A DNA stretch of 64,000 nucleotides from Fuerstiella sp. (GTDB taxonomy: Bacteria > Planctomycetota > Planctomycetia > Planctomycetales > Planctomycetaceae), in assembly GCA_014238335.1 (NCBI GenBank), contig JABABI010000001.1, forward strand, positions 35,242-99,241, given 5' to 3'. Every line of letters starts with the position of its first letter. Position 1 is the stretch's first letter. Below the pieces are notes generated by a model. It did not search any database and was not told where the DNA came from. It worked only from the letters and a program-made list of their open reading frames with translations. Shown here piece by piece: positions 30,101-39,023 of the stretch. The position numbers were made by a program, and so were the translations under genes.

Positions 30101-30254
30101 ATCCGTCCGGGACGGTGATGCGCGCCAGTGATTCCTGAGGTGAAAGTGAAAGGTCGCTGGCCTGCTGGGTGTTGACGACCCCGGGAGGCAGTTCGTCAGC
30201 CACCAGAGTCAGGCCGTACAGACAGATCACAACGAAGCAGTTCAGACGTCGCAT
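27168..30254 (-). CDS. PVC-type propeller + HEAT repeats + CxxCH cytochrome
   Basis: 1028 residues with a signal peptide ([20 protein letters not shown]). A propeller/dehydrogenase-like domain (about 40-430) has [76 protein letters not shown] and [19 protein letters not shown]. HEAT-like repeats (about 440-830) follow, then the heme site C898-A-K-C-H902, [20 protein letters not shown] and [23 protein letters not shown]. It lacks the ThuA domain of the 15618 paralogue but otherwise has the same build. Oxidation of a sugar-like substrate with electron transfer to the heme is the family hypothesis; the substrate is unknown. The esterase gene follows on the same strand. Confidence 0.9.
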   Translation of the reverse strand: [1028 protein letters not shown]

Positions 30255-30616
30255 CAGCAGATGGTCCCCTCAGGCGTTCGGTACTTGTGCCGGTCACACC
30301 TGAGAATCGTTTCGTGTCCAGGTTAATGCATCTCAGGCCTTGATTGTGATCCTACTTCAGCACTGATCGTCCTGCACGCAATTCGCCAGCAAACTTCGAC
30401 ACGACCGGACGAAATCATGAGCATCTCCCTGGTGTGCCACGATCCACCGGCTGCTGACTTCTGCTCTGAATTGCGCCTATGGACTGGTAGCAAAACGGGA
30501 GGCTACGCCCATTGCAGTTCTTACGTGTCAGCATCAGCAAGCTGTGTTCACGCAGCGCTGCTGAAGCCACAGACCTGCATGTAAACCGCTCAAAGTGACC
30601 AGATCTCAGACGCTGG
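30255..30616. other. 362-base intergenic region
   Basis: It lies between two minus-strand genes and should hold the promoter of the 30254 gene and the 3' end of the EF-hand transcript. I see no gene, no strong hairpin and no repeat. Confidence 0.4.
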
Positions 30617-31732
30617 TTATTTGCCGACGGATTTCATGGCCTGGGCGTACTTACCGGCAAAGTCTGATTCGGACATCGAGCGAATCTTGATGCCAGCTTT
30701 TTCGAAGAACGGTTTTAAACGACGGCTTTGTGCCCATTCGTCTTCCCCAATCGTTCCGTCCTTGTTCTTGTCCATAGCAGCAAAGTATCGTTTGGCTGTC
30801 GCTGCGTGCTTTTGCACCTCTTCTACCGAAGGTTTACTACCCTTTTCTCCGCCACCCATCCGGATCGCGGCAGATCCTGAGGACCGTGTACTACTGCCGC
30901 CGACAATTGTAATTCGTTCGCGTTTGTAGGACGCGACTTTCGGTTCGCCGCTGGAGATGACCTCGTCATAGACCAACAACTCTGACGGTGTCAGTATCCC
31001 GTCAAAGTTCATGTCCATCTGATCGAACTGGGCGAGCGACTCGCGTCTGGCGGTAATCCATTCGTAAAGTCCAATTTGACCGTCGTAGTCGATATCCAGT
31101 TCACTGTACTTGGGTGGCAGATCAACCGTCATTCGTTCTTTCGTACGAGCCCGGAAGGCAGAAGACCCGCCAGGATTGTCGGACCGAGAATCGTTGCCGC
31201 GGCCCGATCTGCCACCTTCTTCGCGAGAATCTTCGCGAGAACGGCTGAACTGTTCTCGCATTTGATTGCGAAAATCGTCCATTGAAGTGCCGGGCCGAAT
31301 GGAGATCCCACGCGACTGCATGAACTGCCGCATACCGTCAGACATCTGGCTGATTTCGTTCTGGTCGATGCGACCGTCGCCGTTGCTGTCCAGCGTCGGT
31401 CGGCCACCTCGATCGCCACCGGGAGTTCCGCCGCCGAATCCGCTGCGTGTTGCACCACCTCGATCACCACCGGGAGTTCCGCCGCCGAACCCGCTGCGAC
31501 TGCCCCGATCACCACCGGGAGTTCCGCCGCCGAACCCACCGCGACTGCCCCGATCACCACCACCCGGTCCACCGCGGCTACCCCGATCACCGCCGCCCGG
31601 ACCTCGGTCACCGCCGCCAAATCCGCTTCGGCTTCCTCGTCCACCAGAATCACCGCGTTCCTGTGACGGAGCTGCTGGTGCCAGCAGAATTACAGCTATT
31701 GACGCGGCGACAAATGCGAATGATCGTCTCAT
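30617..31732 (-). CDS. Secreted Gly-rich EF-hand protein
   Basis: 371 residues from ATG 31732, chosen for its signal peptide (MRRSFAFVAASIAVILLAPA); an ATG at 31774 is in frame but leaves a hydrophilic extension. Residues about 25-112 are a low-complexity GGDRGSRSGFGGGTP-type repeat. Four EF-hand loops follow: DSNGDGRIDQNE, DIDYDGQIGLYE, DMNFDGILTPSE and DKNKDGTIGEDE, all with good Ca2+ ligands. It is thus a probable calcium-binding protein outside the cytoplasm. It is divergent from the secretin-like gene, whose end carries a similar Gly-rich repeat. A structural or accessory role with that machine is possible but inferred. Confidence 0.8.
   Translation of the reverse strand: MRRSFAFVAASIAVILLAPAAPSQERGDSGGRGSRSGFGGGDRGPGGGDRGSRGGPGGGDRGSRGGFGGGTPGGDRGSRSGFGGGTPGGDRGGATRSGFGGGTPGGDRGGRPTLDSNGDGRIDQNEISQMSDGMRQFMQSRGISIRPGTSMDDFRNQMREQFSRSREDSREEGGRSGRGNDSRSDNPGGSSAFRARTKERMTVDLPPKYSELDIDYDGQIGLYEWITARRESLAQFDQMDMNFDGILTPSELLVYDEVISSGEPKVASYKRERITIVGGSSTRSSGSAAIRMGGGEKGSKPSVEEVQKHAATAKRYFAAMDKNKDGTIGEDEWAQSRRLKPFFEKAGIKIRSMSESDFAGKYAQAMKSVGK
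31411..31560. repeat. Gly-rich coding repeat in the EF-hand gene
   Basis: Near-identical copies of a roughly 37-base block beginning GATCACCACCGGGAGTTCCG start at 31411, 31462 and 31507 (spacings 51 and 45), with decayed copies at 31552 onward. They encode GGDRGSRSGFGGGTP-like units and stay in frame, so repeat number can change without breaking the protein. Confidence 0.8.
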
Positions 31733-32240
31733 GTGGCTGCCCGAAGAAAATGATGGTTTCCCGACATGAAGCAACAGTTACGAGCAAACCGCTTCAGTGA
31801 TTTACTCGATGTATACAAGTTGTTTATCTGTAATGACTTATCACAATCCGCCGACTGCCGATGGTGGCGACTAAGCCTTGTCCAATCGCAACACAGCGAG
31901 TTCAGACTGTTGTTAATAAACACTAGCACTGATCTGGAGTATCGGACCGTCTGGAGAAAACCGCAAGAATTTCAGCAGCAAGAAAAACGGTGGCATGCTG
32001 AATTTGAGGACTATAACTGCCTTCACGGTGGAAGATTCTGATGTTTGCCAGTTGTCACAACCGTCAAGTTCCACGCAGATTACCCAATTCGCTTGCATCA
32101 CCCTACTCCTGCCTAAGAATAGTCGGATTCTGGGTCGAATCTGTAAACTATATAGACTCTTTGCCAGTTTCCACGGGGTTCCGCCTGTTGGACATCCTTC
32201 TTTGTTTCCACACGCCTGCTACCACCTCAAGGTCTTCTTG
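31733..32240. other. 508-base divergent intergenic region upstream of the secretion cluster
   Basis: It separates the EF-hand gene (minus strand) from the secretin-like gene (plus strand), so promoters for both should lie here. The frame of the secretin-like gene is open back to 31995, but that stretch shows no signal peptide and is probably leader. The segment 31800-32000 is clearly AT-richer than its surroundings, as expected for promoters. No specific boxes can be named with confidence. Confidence 0.45.
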
Positions 32241-35200
32241 ATGGCTATGTCTGACCTCAAAACAACTCGCAGCCTGGTAATTCTAGGGCTCGTTCTTTCG
32301 TTCAGTTCGGAGGCGTCCGCGCAGCGTAGTCGCGGCGGTTCAGAAACCGACCTTCTTCGGCGTGAAGAAGTTCACGAGGAGCTGGGTCTGTCTGAAGAAC
32401 AGGCGAAGAAACTACAGGAATTGCAGGCGTCGTCGCAGACAACTCGTGAGCAGTTTGAGGAGAACCGAAAAAAGCTGGAAGCCGCTGAAACGGACGAAGA
32501 AAAAACAAAAATTCGTGAAGAGTTTGCTCAGGGAATCATCAAGGCCCGAACCGCATTTCAGGACAACGCACTGACTATCCTGCAGGATTCTCAGCGTAAG
32601 TCACTTCGAGGCTTGTTTCTGACAAATGCGGGTCCACGCGGATTGGCCAACGAGGCGTTGGCAAAAGAGTACGGTCTCAGCGAAGAGCAGGTCAAGGAAA
32701 TCGGTGAACTCAGCAGTGCTCAGCGGACTGCTTCACGAGCTTTGGGTTTTGGTGCGTCCGAAGAAGAGCGGGACACGTTCGATGAGCAGTGGAAAGCAAA
32801 GTACTCGTCTGTCCTGACAGCGGAGCAGAAATCTCGGTTCGAAAAGGAATTATCACAGGCACCCAAACCACAGGAAGAAGCGGTCGCGGAAAGATCCGAC
32901 CCGGCCGCCGGGGATACTCCGCCGGGGGATGCGCCGCAGGGCCCCATGAATGAACCTCCGCCCGGTGTGGAGTCCGTTGCCAGTTTTGGTGGCAGCGTCG
33001 TTCCCGGTGAAAGGCTGCTGGTTGAGGAATTCACCTTCAACTTTCGCTACGCCCCGTGGGATCAGGTGCTGCAGATGTTTGCCGATGGAGCCGACCTGAC
33101 GCTGGACCTGAATCAGGTTCCTCCGGGGACGTTCAGTCATATCGATGATAATACCTACAATGCCAAGCAGGCACTGGATGTGATGAATGGTTACCTGTTG
33201 CGAAAGGGGTATGCCATTGTTCAGAAGGATAATTTTCTGATCGTCCTGAATACGGACAACGATATTTATCCCAGTCTGATTCCTGATGTGAACGCTGAGG
33301 ATTTGCTGAAGATCGGCGATGAGTTGGTCGTGGGTGACAATGAACTGGTGAATGTCACGATTGCGGTGGATGGGCTGGACGCCGGTCGGGCCGCTCAGGA
33401 AGTTGAAGCCCTGCTGGGGCCGCACGGCAGTCTGATTGCCCTAACCGAATCACAGATCATGATCGTCACGGACATAGGAGCCAACCTGCGTCGGATTCAC
33501 GGACTGTTAACCGCGGCCATGTCCAAGTCAAAGCCCGACGCTCTGATTTTTACGGCTTATCATCTGAGGAACATGGATGCTGAGGAGGCGGAGATCGCTG
33601 TGATGACCCAGTTTGGCATGCGACAGAATGTAGCCAACGTCAGCGTCAGTGCCGAAGAGCGGTCTCGGGCGCAGGCACGCAGTCAGGCGTTTAACCGCGG
33701 TCAGACTCCTGCACCAGCCGCCAAGGCCGAAGAAGAGATTCAAGTGGCGGCTGATCTTAGATTGAACAGCCTGCTGGTGACGGGAACGGCCAAGCAGCAT
33801 GAACTTGTGGCGACGATTATCGAAACGCTGGATGTCTCGGAGACTCCTGACGGAAATCCGCTGGCGCGGGGCCGCAAGGGCACATATCTGGAGGTTTATC
33901 AAGTGAAGTCCGCCGACGCGGGCGAAGTCACGAAAACACTTTCGGCGATGAATATTCCTGGTGTGCAGGTTGTCAACGAAGACCGTCGCACCGGACGAAT
34001 TCACATCATGGCGACCGAACGCCAGCATCTGGAAGTGGCGGTGTTGATTCGGCAACTTGACGGAGCCGGCAACATCGGATCCGTGTCCGTTATTCCTCTG
34101 GCTCAGATGGATCCGCTTTCCGCGGCCGCCACACTGCGTTCTCTGTTCCTGGGTGACGGCGATGACGCCCCGACAATTGAGACGGACCTGTACGGTCGGC
34201 GATTAATCGTTCGTGGAACTATTGAACACATTACGCAAATCAAGCAGGTGCTGGCGGATCTGGGCGAAGATGGCACGGGCATACGACAGCGAACGGATGG
34301 TGGAACCGTGCGACGCTTCTCCATGCAGGGCCGCAATCCGGACGACTTCATCAAGATTCTGCAGCAGGCCTGGGAGGCTCAGGAAGGGACGAAGATCAAC
34401 ATCGTCATCCCGCAGGACCAGGGGCCGATTCGCAGTCGAAGGACCAGCACAGGAGAATTCGGTGAGGAGCCGGAGTCCGTTCCGGAAGCTCGCAGACCGC
34501 AGAACGAACGGGCCGATGCCCCTCCGTCTCAGCGAACGTCTCCACCGCCCCGGAGCATGATTTCGGATAGCCGCTGGCGCGGTGCGAGGCCTCCTTCTTC
34601 CGCATCCAGTGCTCGCGGATTAGAAATTTCCTCTCATTCGGCGGAGCGATTTATTCCTGTAAAAGCACCACATGCAACACAGACCGCTGAGTCACAGACC
34701 GATGCAACACAGACCGCTGAGTCACAGACTTTATTGGGAGGAGCACGTCAGAGTCGGCAGGCTCGCAACTTTGATGCTGTCGACATTATCGTCTACGGTG
34801 ACGAACTAATCTTGTCATCGCGGGATGAAGCGCAACTGGACCGGATGGAAGATCTGCTGGACGAACTGCAGCAATCGATCCCTTTCAAGCCGGAATGGAC
34901 CGTGGTTTATCTGAATTCCGCTGATGCGACAGAAGCGGCCGACATGCTGTCGCAGTTCTTTCCCAGCAGTTCGGTGGCATCGAGCTCCAGCTCTCTCGGC
35001 GGCAGTATGCTGGAGAGTCTGGGAGGCAGTTTTTCGTCGATGGGCAGCAGCCTGATGGACATGACGGGGCTCAGCGGCCTTGGGGCCAGCTCCACATCGA
35101 TGAAAATTATTCCGGATCTGCGAACGAACTCACTGTTCATTTCCGGTCCTCAGATGATGGTGAAGGACGCGTTGGCCTTTCTGAAGGTTCTGGATTCCAA

Positions 35201-35885
35201 CGACGTACCGGATTCACTGAAAGACATGCAGCCGCGAGCCATTATCGTGGAGCACGCAGACGTCAATCAAGTTGCCACGTTATTGGGGGACGTTTTCAAG
35301 CCATACCTTGAAGCTCAGGGACAGAACCGTCAGCAACAGCAGAATCCACTGGCGGCCGTGTTTGGCGGCGGAGGAGGCGGAGGACGAGGTGGAAACAACG
35401 AAGCTGGTCAGGTTCGGATGACGCTGGGCGTTGATACTCAGACAAGCACAATTTTGATCAGCAGCAGTCAGGCATTATTTGACGAAGTGGAATTCGTGGT
35501 TCGTGGTCTGGACGACCGTGCAAAAACCGCCAACAGAATGGTTCGTCCGATTCAGTTGAAGAATGCTGATCCGATATTGATTCAGCAGGTTCTGGCCAAT
35601 CTGCTGCCGCGAGTTTCGGTGACTGCTTCGTCGACCAGGCCGTCACCCAGGCCGTCACCCAGTTCAAGTACTTCCGGGACGCCAGGTGGTCGGCCATCGT
35701 CTGGCAGTAATCCGCAGCAGGATGCGATCAACAGAGCTATTCAGGAGCGGATGCGCGGTGGACGTGGTACCGGTGGCGGCACATCCGGTGGTGGACGAAG
35801 TGGATTTGGTGGCGGTACATCCGGTGGTGGACGAGGTGGATTTGGTGGCGGCACACCCAGTGGCGGCGGCCGAGGGGGCCGATAG
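32241..35885 (+). CDS. Secretin N-domain repeat protein (GspD-like) without visible pore domain
   Basis: 1214 residues from ATG 32241 (AAGG about nine bases upstream; signal peptide about 8-28 ending ASA-Q). Residues 40-205 are helical with repeated LGLSEEQ/LTAEQ motifs like Spy/LTxxQ proteins. A Pro-rich spacer (205-260) leads to an N0-like domain (about 263-335), then several secretin-N/NolW-like modules with the recurring pattern DLRLNSLLVTG, DRRTGRIHIMATE, DLYGRRLIVRG, DLRTNSLFISG and DTQTSTILIS. A Pro/Arg-rich insert sits about 730-815. The end is a Gly-rich repeat. I find none of the C-terminal secretin pore motifs. It heads the type II secretion-like cluster, so it likely forms a periplasmic ring or connector. 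Confidence 0.75.
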   Translation: MAMSDLKTTRSLVILGLVLSFSSEASAQRSRGGSETDLLRREEVHEELGLSEEQAKKLQELQASSQTTREQFEENRKKLEAAETDEEKTKIREEFAQGIIKARTAFQDNALTILQDSQRKSLRGLFLTNAGPRGLANEALAKEYGLSEEQVKEIGELSSAQRTASRALGFGASEEERDTFDEQWKAKYSSVLTAEQKSRFEKELSQAPKPQEEAVAERSDPAAGDTPPGDAPQGPMNEPPPGVESVASFGGSVVPGERLLVEEFTFNFRYAPWDQVLQMFADGADLTLDLNQVPPGTFSHIDDNTYNAKQALDVMNGYLLRKGYAIVQKDNFLIVLNTDNDIYPSLIPDVNAEDLLKIGDELVVGDNELVNVTIAVDGLDAGRAAQEVEALLGPHGSLIALTESQIMIVTDIGANLRRIHGLLTAAMSKSKPDALIFTAYHLRNMDAEEAEIAVMTQFGMRQNVANVSVSAEERSRAQARSQAFNRGQTPAPAAKAEEEIQVAADLRLNSLLVTGTAKQHELVATIIETLDVSETPDGNPLARGRKGTYLEVYQVKSADAGEVTKTLSAMNIPGVQVVNEDRRTGRIHIMATERQHLEVAVLIRQLDGAGNIGSVSVIPLAQMDPLSAAATLRSLFLGDGDDAPTIETDLYGRRLIVRGTIEHITQIKQVLADLGEDGTGIRQRTDGGTVRRFSMQGRNPDDFIKILQQAWEAQEGTKINIVIPQDQGPIRSRRTSTGEFGEEPESVPEARRPQNERADAPPSQRTSPPPRSMISDSRWRGARPPSSASSARGLEISSHSAERFIPVKAPHATQTAESQTDATQTAESQTLLGGARQSRQARNFDAVDIIVYGDELILSSRDEAQLDRMEDLLDELQQSIPFKPEWTVVYLNSADATEAADMLSQFFPSSSVASSSSSLGGSMLESLGGSFSSMGSSLMDMTGLSGLGASSTSMKIIPDLRTNSLFISGPQMMVKDALAFLKVLDSNDVPDSLKDMQPRAIIVEHADVNQVATLLGDVFKPYLEAQGQNRQQQQNPLAAVFGGGGGGGRGGNNEAGQVRMTLGVDTQTSTILISSSQALFDEVEFVVRGLDDRAKTANRMVRPIQLKNADPILIQQVLANLLPRVSVTASSTRPSPRPSPSSSTSGTPGGRPSSGSNPQQDAINRAIQERMRGGRGTGGGTSGGGRSGFGGGTSGGGRGGFGGGTPSGGGRGGR
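34672..34730 (+). repeat. 30-bp coding tandem duplication in the secretin-like gene
   Basis: Two copies of ATGCAACACAGACCGCTGAG... (34672-34700 and 34702-34730, period 30, one mismatch at the end) encode a doubled ATQTAESQTD unit in the disordered insert of the protein. The duplication keeps frame and looks recent. Confidence 0.85.
35772..35879 (+). repeat. 36-bp Gly-rich coding repeat at the 3' end of the secretin-like gene
   Basis: Three units of about 36 bases (starts 35772, 35808, 35844) encode GGGTSGGGRGGF-like repeats as the last residues of the protein. The composition is close to the Gly-rich repeat of the divergent EF-hand gene. Confidence 0.8.
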
Positions 35886-35997
35886 TGTCACGTTGTTCGC
35901 ACTGGTCACGCTGACTGAGCGGCCGCCGATCGTACGTGAAAACAATGATACGAACGACAGTCCTATGTGCACGAAACTGCAAACTTAAGTCGAAATT

Positions 35998-37683
35998 ATG
36001 GAACTCGGACAACTCTTTGTTGATGAAGGTCTGGTCACTTCGAAACAGCTTGGGCTGGCAAAAAGTGAACAGGCTGACGATCGCATTGACCAGACGCTCA
36101 TCAAGATGGGTTTGGTGACCGAAGACGCCGTGCTGAAATTACTGGCCAATGAATTCGGGATGGAGTATATCGATCTTAAGGATGTCGAAGTTGACGTCGA
36201 GCTGCTTACGAAGTTCCCGACATCCGCGATTTATCGTCATTCACTGCTGCCACTTTATCGTCAGAACGGACACGTGGTCGTCGCGACGGATGACCCGCTC
36301 AATCTGGAAGGAATCGATGAACTCGGGACGGTCAGCGGCCTGCGTCTCGAACCCGTCCTGACTCGACGCAATGAACTGGGCGCCCGTATTCGCGAGCTGC
36401 TGGGTGTTGGCGGCGACACGATTAACGAACTGGTTCGCCAGCGCAGTGAAGAAGGTATTGAGCTTCTTGAAGACATTGAGGAAGACTACGGCGAACTGGC
36501 CGAAGGAGCTCAGGCACCGTCTGTTATTCGGCTGGTCAATGAACTGCTGATTGAAGCCGTCAAGGTGCAGACCAGTGACGTTCACATTGAGCCTCAGGAA
36601 AATGGCCTGCGCGTTCGCTATCGCATCGATGGCATGCTGCGAATCCAGTCTGTTCCGACGGAAATCAGCCATTTCTATTCGGCCATCGTGACACGACTCA
36701 AGATCATGTCACACCTGAACATTGCAGAAAAGCGATTGCCCCAGGACGGTCGTATTAAGCTGCGAGTGTCCGGCAGGGAAGTCGACGTACGTGTGTCCAT
36801 CATTCCCATGACACACGGCGAAGGCGTGGTTATGCGTCTGCTGGACAAGGAAAAAATGACGTTCGACCTGAAGAACGTCGGCATGTCACCGACGATCGTC
36901 AAGCGCTTCCGGGATCTCATTTCTCTGCCTCATGGAATCATCCTGGTCACTGGTCCGACCGGTAGCGGTAAATCCACAACGCTCTACAGCGCATTGAATG
37001 AAATCAAAACGCCGCATTCAAAAATCATCACCGTCGAAGATCCGGTGGAATATCAAATGGACGGAATCAGTCAGATTCAGGTGCACAGCCGGATCGGCCT
37101 GACCTTTGCTGCCGGACTACGCAGTATCCTGCGACACGACCCGGACATTGTGCTGATCGGGGAAATCCGTGATGGCGAAACCGGTCAGGCAGCCATCCAG
37201 GCGTCACTGACGGGGCACGTTGTGTTCAGTACACTACATACCAACGATGCTCCCAGCGCTTTTACGCGATTGGTGGACATGGGTGTCGAACCGTACCTGG
37301 TGGCCAGTACCGTGGAAGGCGTTCTGGCTCAGCGGCTGGTGCGTCGATTGTGTCCGGATTGCAAACGTCAGGTCGTAACAGATTCACTGGATCTGCCTGA
37401 AGACTTTCCTAAAGAACATCCGGAGTTCATTTACGAACCGGTCGGATGCCGGGAATGCAGCGATTCGGGCTATTCCGGTCGAACCGGTGTCTTTGAGCTG
37501 CTGACGACAGATCCAGTGCTTAAGGAAATGTGCGCTGAAAACGAAAGTGCGACCAAGATTCGAAAACATGCGATCGCACACGGCATGTCAACGCTGCGAG
37601 ATAGTGGCTGGGAACAGGTCATGGCAGGCGGAACCAGCGTGGAAGAAGTGGTCAGAATCACTCGCGGAGATGTGATCGCCTGA
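35998..37683 (+). CDS. gspE: Type II secretion/type IV pilus assembly ATPase (GspE/PilB family)
   Basis: 561 residues, normal for the family. An N-terminal GspE/PilB domain (about 1-135: [20 protein letters not shown]) is followed by the ATPase. Its motifs are [20 protein letters not shown], Walker [10 protein letters not shown] at 319-327, the Asp box [10 protein letters not shown], Walker [13 protein letters not shown] (about 384-395) and the His box [13 protein letters not shown]. The zinc-binding tetra-cysteine site is present (C452-P-D-C455 and C484-R-E-C487). This is a cytoplasmic hexameric motor that drives pseudopilus assembly together with GspF. It lies 112 bases after the secretin-like gene, same strand, so it is probably co-transcribed. 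Confidence 0.95.
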   Translation: MELGQLFVDEGLVTSKQLGLAKSEQADDRIDQTLIKMGLVTEDAVLKLLANEFGMEYIDLKDVEVDVELLTKFPTSAIYRHSLLPLYRQNGHVVVATDDPLNLEGIDELGTVSGLRLEPVLTRRNELGARIRELLGVGGDTINELVRQRSEEGIELLEDIEEDYGELAEGAQAPSVIRLVNELLIEAVKVQTSDVHIEPQENGLRVRYRIDGMLRIQSVPTEISHFYSAIVTRLKIMSHLNIAEKRLPQDGRIKLRVSGREVDVRVSIIPMTHGEGVVMRLLDKEKMTFDLKNVGMSPTIVKRFRDLISLPHGIILVTGPTGSGKSTTLYSALNEIKTPHSKIITVEDPVEYQMDGISQIQVHSRIGLTFAAGLRSILRHDPDIVLIGEIRDGETGQAAIQASLTGHVVFSTLHTNDAPSAFTRLVDMGVEPYLVASTVEGVLAQRLVRRLCPDCKRQVVTDSLDLPEDFPKEHPEFIYEPVGCRECSDSGYSGRTGVFELLTTDPVLKEMCAENESATKIRKHAIAHGMSTLRDSGWEQVMAGGTSVEEVVRITRGDVIA

Positions 37684-37707
37684 CGCGGGGCGGCCCGCGA
37701 GCCGGTG

Positions 37708-37721
37708 CGAGCTGACGCTCG
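37708..37721 (+). terminator. Small hairpin between gspE and gspF
   Basis: CGAGC-TGAC-GCTCG is a perfect 5-bp stem with a 4-base loop, 25 bases after the gspE stop. No T-run follows. The right part (GCTGACGCTCGA) occurs again exactly at 9734-9745, hinting at a dispersed repeat rather than a terminator. Confidence 0.3.
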
Positions 37722-37811
37722 AAAGCCACTTGGACGCTGCGGGATATTTCACATGTTTTTAAGTCGTTGGAAAACTCAAACCGGCAACTGTTGGTTTGAT
37801 AGATCAGAACA

Positions 37812-39023
37812 ATGCCGGATTTTGATTACACTGCCAGAGAACTTTCCGGAAAGCAGGTGACGGGAACGTTGACTGCCGGCAGCGAAAAAGATGCGCTGGT
37901 GGCTCTGCAGACGCAGAGTCTGTTTCCGATCAAAGTGGGAATGTCCGAAGCGACGCGACGACAGGTCGTCACCGGATCACGACGCGTTCCTGGCCGCTAT
38001 CTGACGACGTTTTATAATCAGCTGTCCGACCTGCTGCGTTCTGGTGTACCACTGCTGCGGTCGTTACAGTTGCTGGAAGAACAAACGTCGCATTCGGCAT
38101 TGAAGTTTGTCGTACAGGATATCCGCGAACAGGTAGCCGACGGAACTCGACTGAACGAAGCCATGCGGCGGCATCCGAAGGCATTCAACAGTCTCACGTC
38201 CAGCATGGTCAGGGCGGGTGAAGAGGGCGGTTTTCTGGAAGATGTGCTGGCACGGGTCGCCGCCTTCAATGACCATCAGGAAGAGCTAAAAGGCAAAGTC
38301 ACCGGAGCGATGGTCTATCCTCTGTTTCTGATGGGCGTCGGTTCGATCATCATCACAGTGTTGCTGGTCTGGTTCGTCCCTGAGTTCGCACAGATCTTCG
38401 GTCGCATGAAGGAACAGGGCAAACTGCCGTGGGCAACGACGGCGTTGATGTCGTTCAGTGAGAGCCTGCAGCAATGGTGGTACGTCATCCTGCCGGCTTT
38501 GGTAGGTGGTGTTCTTGGCTTGTTTTACTGCGTGTCAGAATCCAAAGAGGCTCAGGACAAACTGGATCAGTGGAAGCTTAAAGCGCCGGGATTGGGGCCC
38601 ATTGTGCGGAATCTTGCGGTTGCTCGTTTCTGTCGCATGCTGGGCACATTGCTGGGTAACGGCGTACCTATTTTGCAGTCGTTGCGGATAGCCAAGGACG
38701 CCAGCGGCAACGTTGTACTGAGCGAAGCAATTGGAAACGCAGCGGACAGCGTTTCCGGCGGTAAATCACTTGCCATACCGTTGCGGGCCAGCGGACAATT
38801 TTCAAAGGAAATCGTGGAAATGATTTCTATTGGAGAAGAAGCAAACAACCTGGAAAATGTGCTGGTCGGCATCGCCGACAATCTTGAAAAATATACCAGC
38901 CGCAAAATAGACGTGGTCGTGCGGCTGCTGGAACCATTCTTGTTATTGATCATGGCGGCCGTTGTGACCTTCGTGATCGCCGCTCTGCTGCTGCCGATTC
39001 TGAATATGTCCAGCATTCGCTGA
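37812..39023 (+). CDS. gspF: Type II secretion inner-membrane protein GspF
   Basis: 403 residues, the usual length. It begins MPDFDYTARELSGKQVTGTL, as GspF/PilC proteins do, and has two repeated T2SSF domains (about 68-195 and 270-395). Markers are TTFYNQLSDLLRSGVPLLRS, SSMVRAGEEGGFLEDVLARV, ARFCRMLGTLLGNGVPILQS and EMISIGEEANNLENVL. Membrane segments lie at about 170-195, 218-238 and 375-397. The protein is the inner-membrane platform that couples the GspE motor to pseudopilin assembly. Three hundred bases separate it from gspG, and that gap holds paired hairpins. Confidence 0.95.
   Translation: MPDFDYTARELSGKQVTGTLTAGSEKDALVALQTQSLFPIKVGMSEATRRQVVTGSRRVPGRYLTTFYNQLSDLLRSGVPLLRSLQLLEEQTSHSALKFVVQDIREQVADGTRLNEAMRRHPKAFNSLTSSMVRAGEEGGFLEDVLARVAAFNDHQEELKGKVTGAMVYPLFLMGVGSIIITVLLVWFVPEFAQIFGRMKEQGKLPWATTALMSFSESLQQWWYVILPALVGGVLGLFYCVSESKEAQDKLDQWKLKAPGLGPIVRNLAVARFCRMLGTLLGNGVPILQSLRIAKDASGNVVLSEAIGNAADSVSGGKSLAIPLRASGQFSKEIVEMISIGEEANNLENVLVGIADNLEKYTSRKIDVVVRLLEPFLLLIMAAVVTFVIAALLLPILNMSSIR

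Noticed and set aside
31411..31660. Intergenic or mobile repeat array
   Set aside because: The repeats stay in frame inside the EF-hand gene and encode Gly-rich units.
33528..34055. Minus-strand open frame opposite the secretin-like gene
   Set aside because: The plus-strand protein shows clear secretin-N modules here; the antisense frame has no recognisable family.
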